A DNA stretch of 64,000 nt from Spodoptera frugiperda. Lineage: Eukaryota; Arthropoda; Insecta; Lepidoptera; Noctuidae. The DNA is taken from positions 1,240,001-1,304,000 of the forward strand of contig NC_064233.1 in assembly GCF_023101765.2 (NCBI RefSeq), in the 5' to 3' direction. Below, piece by piece: positions 58,101 through 64,000 of the stretch (its first letter is position 1; every line of letters starts with the position of its first letter). The position numbers and the translations under genes are program-made. The notes under the pieces are model-generated. The model saw nothing but the letters and a program-made list of their open reading frames with translations, was not told where the DNA came from and did no database searches.

Positions 58101-61100
58101 GTTATATAGCAGACTACTGCCACTGCTGCTGCCCTAGTACTTGTCTGTATACTTCCATCGAGTACTACCTCAACACGCTCACCGTCTACTTCCACAACGG
58201 TAAGTTATATAGCAGACTACTGCCACTGCTGCTGCCCTAGTACTTGTCTGTATACTTCCATCGAGTACTACCTCAACACGCTCACCGTCTACTTCCACAA
58301 CGGTAAGTTATATAGCAGACTACTGCCACTGCTGCTGCCCTAGTACTTGTCTGTATACTTCCATCGAGTACTACCTCAACACGCTCACCGTCTACTTCCA
58401 CAACGGTAAGTTATATAGCAGACTACTGCCACTGCTGCTGCCCTAGTACTTGTCTGTATACTTCCATCGAGTACTACCTCAACACGCTCACCGTCTACTT
58501 CCACAACGGTAAGTTATATAGCAGACTACTGCCACTGCTGCTGCCCTAGTACTTGTCTGTATACTTCCATCGAGTACTACCTCAACACGCTCACCGTCTA
58601 CTTCCACAACGGTAAGTTATATAGCAGACTACTGCCACTGCTGCTGCCCTAGTACTTGTCTGTATACTTCCATCGAGTACTACCTCAACACGCTCACCGT
58701 CTACTTCCACAACGGTAAGTTATATAGCAGACTACTGCCACTGCTGCTGCCCTAGTACTTGTCTGTATACTTCCATCGAGTACTACCTCAACACGCTCAC
58801 CGTCTACTTCCACAACGGTAAGTTATATAGCAGACTACTGCCACTGCTGCTGCCCTAGTACTTGTCTGTATACTTCCATCGAGTACTACCTCAACACGCT
58901 CACCGTCTACTTCCACAACGGTAAGTTATATAGCAGACTACTGCCACTGCTGCTGCCCTAGTACTTGTCTGTATACTTCCATCGAGTACTACCTCAACAC
59001 GCTCACCGTCTACTTCCACAACGGTAAGTTATATAGCAGACTACTGCCACTGCTGCTGCCCTAGTACTTGTCTGTATACTTCCATCGAGTACTACCTCAA
59101 CACGCTCACCGTCTACTTCCACAACGGTAAGTTATATAGCAGACTACTGCCACTGCTGCTGCCCTAGTACTGTCTGTATACTTCCATCGAGTACTACCTC
59201 AACACGCTCACCGTCTACTTCCACAACGGTAAGTTATATAGCAGACTACTGCCACTGCTGCTGCCCTAGTACTGTCTGTATACTTCCATCGAGTACTACC
59301 TCAACACGCTCACCGTCTACTTCCACAACGGTAAGTTATATAGCAGACTACTGCCACTGCTGCTGCCCTAGTACTGTCTGTATACTTCCATCGAGTACTA
59401 CCTCAACACGCTCACCGTCTACTTCCACAACGGTAAGTTATATAGCAGACTACTGCCACTGCTGCTGCCCTAGTACTTGTCTGTATACTTCCATCGAGTA
59501 CTACCTCAACACGCTCACCGTCTACTTCCACAACGGTAAGTTATATAGCAGACTACTGCCACTGCTGCTGCCCTAGTACTTGTCTGTATACTTCCATCGA
59601 GTACTACCTCAACACGCTCACCGTCTACTTCCACAACGGTAAGTTATATAGCAGACTACTGCCACTGCTGCTGCCCTAGTACTTGTCTGTATACTTCCAT
59701 CGAGTACTACCTCAACACGCTCACCGTCTACTTCCACAACGGTAAGTTATATAGCAGACTACTGCCACTGCTGGTGCTCTAGTACTTGTCTAAACGAGTA
59801 GACGGATCACCCGATGGTAAGCGATCAGTCTCCACAAAGGTAAGTCATGTGATCCAACACTGTTCACTGCTCATGCTCTAGTACCTACTTGTACAGTAAA
59901 CGAGTAGACGGATCACCCGATGGTAAGTAATCAAAGTCGCTCATGGACATTCGCAACACCAGACGAATTACAGGTACCGAATTTGGGGGTTAGGGATTTC
60001 AGGATAGGAAAGAAGACTAGGGGAAGAATTGGGCCTCCAGCAAGTCCCAGTACACGTAGGATCCGGAGCTGCGGACTGCCTACCGGGGCTCCGGCTCGAA
60101 GAGCAGAACATAAGCCTATCGTTTGACATCCATAATGGAAAAATATAAAAAGCAGCCATTTTATCCTGAACTCGCTTTGTATGATCTTGTCATACAATCG
60201 ACGGTCAGTTTATAACTGGTCTTGCATAACTTCATATGTAGCCCTATATACTCTTGTATTAGTTGTAACAAAGTTTGTTTGTGTAAATCCCCAGGAATGA
60301 CGAACAACGAGGCGGACTACGAGCTGTGCTTCCGCGCGGAGAATGTAGTGCTGCCGCGCGGCGGGTACCTGGGGCTGTCGGCCGCCACGGGCGGGCTGGC
60401 CGACGACCACGACGTCATCCACCTCCTCACCACCTCGCTGCACACGCAGCAACAGACTGGTACACTCACTCACTCACCTACTCACTTGTTTACTGGGGCT
60501 GTCGGCCGCCACGGGCGGGCTGGCCGACGACCACGACGTCATCCACCTCCTCACCACCTCGCTGCACACGCAGCAACAGACTGGTACACTCACTCACTCA
60601 CCTACTCACTTGTTTACTGGGGCTGTCGGCCGCCACGGGCGGGCTGGCCGACGACCACGACGTCATCCACCTCCTCACCACCTCGCTGCACACGCAGCAA
60701 CAGACTGGTACACTCACTCACTCACCTACTCACTTGTTTACTGGGGCTGTCGGCCGCCACGGGCGGGCTGGCCGACGACCACGACGTCATCCACCTCCTC
60801 ACCACCTCGCTGCACACGCAGCAACAGACTGGTACACTCACTCACACACTCACTCACTTATTTATTTATTTTACCTCACACACTTATTTATTTTACCTCA
60901 CACATTCACTCCCTTACTCACTCACTCACTCACTCATTCATTTATTCATTCGTTTACCCAACCGCGCACACACTCATTCTTTCGAGTGAGTGGGTGAGTT
61001 AGTGAGTACCCATTCAATCACTTACTCACATTCATTATAGTACCGAGCTATAAATATTGTACGTTGAATCTAAGTCCCAAAAGTTTAGATATATTTTTAC

Positions 61101-63637
61101 TCGGAAAGCTTTTCAAAATACATTTTAATGTACATTTTTCATTTCTCACTTAGTTATTCACTCATTCATTCACTCACTAACTCGCCCAATCACACACCCA
61201 CTCACTCACTCCCTCCCTCACTTGCAGGCGGCGGCCAGCAGATGAGCTCGGACGAGCAACAGAAGCTGTCGCAGGAGTACCAGGAGTACCAGAAGAAGCT
61301 GGAGCAACAGAAGGAGGAGTACAGGAAGGAACATCCTGATGAGGTATAGGACCGTCATTATTTTTTTATGGTATAGGCAGGTAAACGAGCAGACAAGTCA
61401 CCCTGATGGTAAGCAATCAGCGCATAAGGACACCGGTAACACTAGAGGAGTTACAAATGCGTTGGCGGCCTTTTGGGGGATGGGGATTGAGTGGTTTGGG
61501 GATAGGGGATGGGGGAGGATTGAGCCATTTTAAACCTTATTGTAAACTGTGACAATGAATGATTTGTTCGATTTTAATAAAGAAATATACTTGTAATCCT
61601 ATAAAAAAATACTTACTTTCTGACTTGAACATTATAAGACTTGAGTCGTATAGCTACCGATCCTAAAAAATGACATGAAATATCAAAAATATACTATATT
61701 ACTCCCTGAAAAATATTTTTTCCAATGGTTAAAATACATTATAATCGGTCCAGTAGTTTCGGAGCATAATCAATACATACAAACAACCAAAATCTAACTA
61801 TAAAACAAGCACAAACATTAAAAAACGTACTGAGAAACATATACCCATCTCCCTCTAACTGTATACAAATTGCAGGTGCGCGACAAGGACGGCGAGTTCG
61901 ACGACTGGTTCGAGTCGGACGCGCAGCGCGAGCTGCGGCAGATCTTCCAGGGACAGAACCAGATCCACGACGTGCTGCGCGGGCTCAACAAGAAGATCGA
62001 TGAGGTAACGTATCATACATCATACCAGCATCCTCATCATGGCCACCTCTCGCGAGGGGATTGGTTCAGGCCATGGTACGGTGCGAGGGGGACTGGGATG
62101 CCGTTTTTCCCCTTCAGCGAAGCAGTCATGCTAACTAAGGAAGAGGTGCCCGGAGGACACGGTAGAATGTACCGTGGCGATGTGCCCTGCGTGGGCTGAG
62201 CACCGCCAAGTCCTCAGGGATGTGGTCGGCGACGGCGACCTCTCCGCATTGGTACAAGCCATGGTGCGGAGCGAGGGGGACTGGGATGCCGTCTCCTCCT
62301 TCTGCGAAGCAGTCATGCTAGCTAAGGAGGAGGCGGGGCGCGTGAGAGAACGAACCTCCTCACGCCCCAGCCGTCGCGAGAGACACTCCGGGCGTCGGGG
62401 ATCGCGAGACGATCTCCGGCCACCGTAAGTGCGGGCCTGCGGACGGCGAGCAAGGGTAGTTCGCCGCCCGAACAACGAATGGCTCAAAGAACCATCAGAC
62501 CACCACAGATGGAGCTCAGTAGGGCTGATGCCAATCCGGAGCTGCGGACTACCTAGAGGGTTTACCGGGGCTCCAGCTCAAAAAGCTGGAGTAGAAACTG
62601 GGTGGTTTTTAGTCAGTAAGAGTCTGACACTCCCTCTCGCCTCGTGCAAGGCGGGAGATCTCATTGGATGATTATTCCCCCTCAAAAAAATAGCCTATAA
62701 GTCCCTTCAAAAAATTTCTAGCATCACTGAAATGATTTGAGCTTGTTCGAAAACTTTCGAGTATGACCGATTTTTCAATGAACAGAACGAACATTTGTTA
62801 CTGTTTTATTATAATTATGTATAGATATATGGAGTGTATAATAATTGCTGATGTTTGTTGCAGGTGATAGGCAAGCAGATGAACTCGCTGTCGATGCTGA
62901 CGGCCGTGTACTCGCACACGCAGGGACAGCCGCTGCAGCCCGGCGCCGCGCCGCCCGCGCAGGTATACTTACTAATTATTTAACACTCATCTTAGGTGGA
63001 GGTCACCCAGAAGGTGCCCTAGGCAAGCCCCTCGTTGGCGCCCTAGGCAACCCTCTTTTGACGCCCCTAAAGAATGTAGTCCCCGCCTCCACTCCATGGG
63101 CAGTTGGACACGCGTGTCTGTAACCTTGAGCCCGATACTTGCCTGATTTACCTGAGTTTATCAATTTAGTATTTTTGATCTAAAACGAAAATGAAACGAG
63201 ACCGCATTTGGCGGTTTTGGCTCTGATTGGTTGGTTCAATCGTGCCGGCCAATCAGAATACTGAACGCGCTCTCGTTTCCTTTTCATTCAACGTTAAACA
63301 AACTCATACAAAGAGTAATGATTTGTTCGATTATTGGAGCCGACCACCAATCAGTGTGCCGAAAGCTTACCGCGTTTCGATTTCGCTAAACGTAAAATAA
63401 ACTCTTACTAAGCCTTTAAAAAATAAATATACCAACGTTACACCTTTTATCCCTAAAGTGGTAACAAAGGTGCGCATTAAGACATACCCGTAAATAGCAA
63501 AATAAATGTATGTATATAAATAATATGTATGTATGTATGTATTTGTTCCAGATGCCGGCGCTGCCGATAGGGCGCCACGACTGGGACGCGCTGGTCGCCA
63601 ACAACCAGGTCATGATCAACACCATCGCTGAGCTCAA
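46183..63637 (+). CDS. ergic53: ERGIC-53 / LMAN1 mannose-binding cargo receptor (3' end off right edge)
   Basis: Nine exons join to about 401 residues: 46183-46348, 53970-54124, 54727-54899, 55612-55727, 60295-60459, 61228-61343, 61876-62004, 62864-62962 and 63552-63637, with a phase-2 donor leading out of the window. ERGIC-53 is a type I membrane lectin that carries N-glycosylated cargo from ER to Golgi. Seen: a signal peptide (residues 1-24), then the L-type lectin fold with [28 protein letters not shown], the calcium-loop motif FDSFDND (about 136-142), [14 protein letters not shown] and [15 protein letters not shown]. Exons 6-7 give the Gln/Glu-rich coiled coil ([18 protein letters not shown]). 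The membrane segment and KKFF-type signal would be beyond the edge. Intron 1 is 7.6 kb. Exons 4 and 5 have their 3' ends and donors repeated in tandem in the introns that follow; the first donor copy in each keeps the frame. Confidence 0.93.
46349..47760. other. First part of ergic53 intron 1
   Basis: AT-rich sequence with no supported gene. Around 47320-47390 is a scrap of LINE tail, 47460-47660 is SINE-4 and 47690-47760 an RTE tail. Confidence 0.5.
47765..48836 (+). mobile_element. Helitron-like segment 1 in ergic53 intron 1
   Basis: It opens with TCTAGACACACGGCAGTGTG, continues through the stock text GACTGACTCACTCACTC and ends with a small stem (ACGG...CCGT) before CTAG at 48832-48835. 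A TC start, hairpin and CTAG end fit Helitron ends, and the segment resembles the one at 49637. It holds a 140-bp-arm hairpin but no helicase that I can see. Confidence 0.45.
48321..48660. repeat. Foldback: about 140-bp inverted repeat, 57-bp loop
   Basis: TCCCACCCAAAACATAAATG at 48321 is answered by its reverse complement ending at 48660. The arms (48321-48460 and 48518-48660) match with few differences. Confidence 0.85.
49537..49638 (+). repeat. Direct repeat, left copy (RTE-tail sequence)
   Basis: About 100 bp starting ACTGACTACTCCCGCACTGGG and ending GTTTAAGCAAACAAAAT recur almost unchanged at 51121-51222, on the other side of Helitron-like segment 2. Confidence 0.8.
50091..50495 (+). 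pseudogene. C-terminal piece of a Helitron Pif1-like helicase
   Basis: The open frame reads [20 protein letters not shown], then [20 protein letters not shown] and a Lys-rich end with a stop at 50495. TIHKSQG and [10 protein letters not shown] are the late helicase motifs of Pif1/RecD-like proteins found in Helitron RepHel proteins. The Rep part and most of the helicase are missing, so it is a 5'-truncated remnant. Confidence 0.85.
50562..51117. repeat. Foldback: 209-bp inverted repeat, 138-bp loop
   Basis: Arms 50562-50770 and 50909-51117 have equal length and look perfectly complementary. The outer ends read ATCCCATCAAAAACATCC and its complement, similar in style to the ends of the smaller foldback at 48321. 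Confidence 0.95.
51121..51222 (+). repeat. Direct repeat, right copy (RTE-tail sequence)
   Basis: Matches 49537-49638 apart from a few bases at the left end (ACTAGTTACTCCCGC). Confidence 0.8.
51755..52025 (+). mobile_element. SINE-2 in ergic53 intron 1
   Basis: Nearly full length to the ACCATAAAAAAATT tail. Confidence 0.8.
52990..53265 (+). mobile_element. SINE-2, short piece and longer copy in tandem
   Basis: 52990-53060 and 53095-53265, same direction. Confidence 0.7.
53270..53405. mobile_element. MITE-4 copy in ergic53 intron 1
   Basis: Same words as 14360-14585, around the palindrome AGCTTAGCTAAGCGCTAAGCT. A copy of the 5920 MITE family follows at 53640-53770. Confidence 0.6.
54165..54310 (+). 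mobile_element. LINE tail in ergic53 intron 2
   Basis: Forward copy with (ATG)n and A-run at its end. Confidence 0.7.
54320..54510 (+). mobile_element. SINE-3 in ergic53 intron 2
   Basis: Forward copy ending CACGAGAAAATCCTAG. Confidence 0.75.
54540..54705 (+). mobile_element. SINE-1 fragment just before ergic53 exon 3
   Basis: Ends GGATAAAAGGCGTGACGTTG, 24 bases from the exon 3 acceptor. Confidence 0.75.
55200..55335 (+). mobile_element. SINE-1 head with inverted piece
   Basis: GCCTCGTTGGTCCAGCTGTC is a head start in forward sense, followed by a reversed head (CCGACCCGGGAATCTAG to CTAACGAGGCA). Confidence 0.55.
55395..55530. mobile_element. MITE-2 in ergic53 intron 3
   Basis: ACCCTTAGTACGAG and its mirror CTCATACTAAGGGT bound the element. 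Confidence 0.8.
55685..59785 (+). repeat. 103-bp tandem array: 40 copies of the ergic53 exon 4 end and its 5' splice site
   Basis: The unit is the last 43 bp of exon 4 (from ATCGAGTACTACCTC to CCACAACG) plus the first 60 bp of the intron (GTAAGTTATATAGC to TATACTTCC). Donor GT sites run from 55728 to 59742. That distance, 4014 bp, is 39 periods of 103 less three 1-bp deletions, which sit in three neighbouring units near 59167, 59270 and 59372. Otherwise the units look identical to the eye. The array ends in diverged copies fused to SINE-2 pieces at about 59785-60000. Confidence 0.96.
60369..60855 (+). repeat. 124-bp tandem array: four copies of the ergic53 exon 5 end and its 5' splice site
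   Basis: The last 91 bp of exon 5 (from CTGGGGCTGTCGGCC to CAACAGACTG) and the start of the intron (GTACACTCACTCACTC, up to TTGTTTA) recur with donors at 60460, 60584, 60708 and 60832. Copies appear exact. Because 124 is not a multiple of 3, reading through stays open in three frames and gives long false ORFs. Confidence 0.95.
60833..61225 (+). repeat. Low-complexity (TCAC/TCAT)n tract in ergic53 intron 5
   Basis: Runs of CACTCACT and CATTCATT fill about 60840-61030 and 61140-61220, with unique AT-rich sequence between, up to the exon 6 acceptor. Confidence 0.85.
61360..61525 (-). mobile_element. SINE-2 fragment in ergic53 intron 6
   Basis: Begins 20 bases after exon 6. An RTE-like tail (GGTCCAGTAGTTTCGGAGC) follows at about 61745-61800. 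Confidence 0.65.
62010..62695 (+). pseudogene. 5'-truncated LINE: reverse-transcriptase C-terminus and 3' tail
   Basis: A frame reads [20 protein letters not shown]...[17 protein letters not shown], the cysteine-containing end typical of R1/CR1-like LINE polymerase proteins, then a 3' UTR and an A-run near 62690. The 3' part is the LINE tail found elsewhere in the window, which shows where that repeat comes from. The stretch 62045-62150 is a diverged duplicate of 62240-62340 (GGTTCAGGCCATGG / GGTACAAGCCATGG). It sits in ergic53 intron 7. Confidence 0.85.
63180..63415. mobile_element. MITE-2, two adjacent pieces in ergic53 intron 8
   Basis: One palindrome at 63185-63310 and a diverged half copy up to 63415. 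SINE-1 sequence follows at 63430-63490. Confidence 0.7.
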
Positions 63638-63729
63638 GTGAGTCCACCACACTACTCGTACGGCCGGGTCCATTCCCGGGTCGTAATATTTTGTAATACA
63701 TTACTGAGATATTTTAAATTAATAAGAGA

Positions 63730-64000
63730 AAAAGAAAAGCAATATTCTATGGACTACTATGGAGTTTCTTGCTCGTTCTTCTCCATAGAAATCTACAGTT
63801 AAGAACGAGCAAATAGAGCAACTAGAGGACTGACCGACAGACAGACATTTCGTTTTCTTTATATTGTAATAGTTGCTTTGCAAAAGTACCTTCCTGGGGA
63901 CTTACTCTAATTCAAGGAAAATCGAAGCTTCGGACGAAACTTCGATTTCGAGAACCGGAGTAGACCTACTATTTGAAATAAATAATTTTGACTTAAGACT
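63730..64000 (+). mobile_element. CR1-type LINE tail at the right edge
   Basis: GTTTCTTGCTCGTTCTTCTC, GACTGACCGACAGACAGACA and TTGAAATAAATAATTTTGAC are its usual words. It is in the ergic53 intron after exon 9. Confidence 0.65.

Noticed and set aside
55685..59785. CRISPR-like array
   Set aside because: The units are contiguous 103-bp copies with no unique spacers and contain an exon end; the genome is eukaryotic.
60222..61002. Open frames of 130 to 255 codons rich in Thr, His and Pro
   Set aside because: They start in or before ergic53 exon 5 and run on through the 124-bp duplication and the TCAC tract. Only the true exon 5 part has lectin sequence.

Overview
The window looks like a stretch of a moth genome, probably a noctuid. 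The genes are split into many short exons with GT-AG borders. Introns and spacers are AT-rich and packed with short retroposons and palindromic DNA transposons of types common in noctuid moths: tRNA-derived SINEs, RTE and CR1-type LINE tails, MITEs and Helitron pieces. The species call is an inference; no marker gene is present. All gene models below were assembled by hand from splice sites and reading-frame continuity, without a database search.

Six protein-coding genes form three divergent (head-to-head) pairs. Pair 1 is two paralogues. Gene A (minus strand, 3-14940, its 3' end off the left edge) and gene B (plus strand, 15955-22548) share a signal-peptide exon ending in YDFYG and a conserved [11 protein letters not shown] exon followed by a CPTP...[11 protein letters not shown] exon. 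In B the last exons encode a ten-cysteine Ly6/uPAR-like domain. The stalk between is unrelated in the two genes. In A it is built from twelve phase-0 microexons of 15-45 bp. In B it comes from five larger exons, one carrying hexapeptide repeats with N-glycosylation sequons.

Pair 2 is two aldo-keto reductases with signal peptides, AKR1 (minus, 22926-29855) and AKR2 (plus, 33217-40935). Both keep the Asp-Tyr-Lys-His catalytic tetrad and the IPKS cofactor motif. Secreted insect enzymes of this kind include the haemolymph 3-dehydroecdysone 3-beta-reductases of moths. AKR1 has a candidate alternative first exon (27662-27853) without a signal peptide.

Pair 3 is a Myb/SANT-like (Zeste-type) DNA-binding protein (minus, 42678-44314) and the cargo lectin ERGIC-53/LMAN1 (plus, 46183 to beyond the right edge). 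The ERGIC-53 gene holds the strangest structure in the window. The end of exon 4 plus its 5' splice site is repeated in a 103-bp tandem array (40 copies of the splice site), and the end of exon 5 plus its 5' splice site is repeated four times with a 124-bp period. Intron 1 of the same gene carries two Helitron-like segments, each with a long hairpin; one also keeps a Pif1-helicase fragment.

The rest is repeats. Family names used below: SINE-1 (tRNA-like, CGTCACGCC end), SINE-2 (GGGCCGGCTCGACC end), SINE-3 (tRNA-like, with CTCCTGTGTCGTGGG), SINE-4 (GGTGGCCCAAAGG), LINE tail (CATCCAATGACTTCTC), RTE tail (CCTTCCTCGATAAATG), CR1-type tail (TTTGACTTTGAC), MITE-1 to MITE-4, and repeats H, K and N. 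Repeat borders are approximate.
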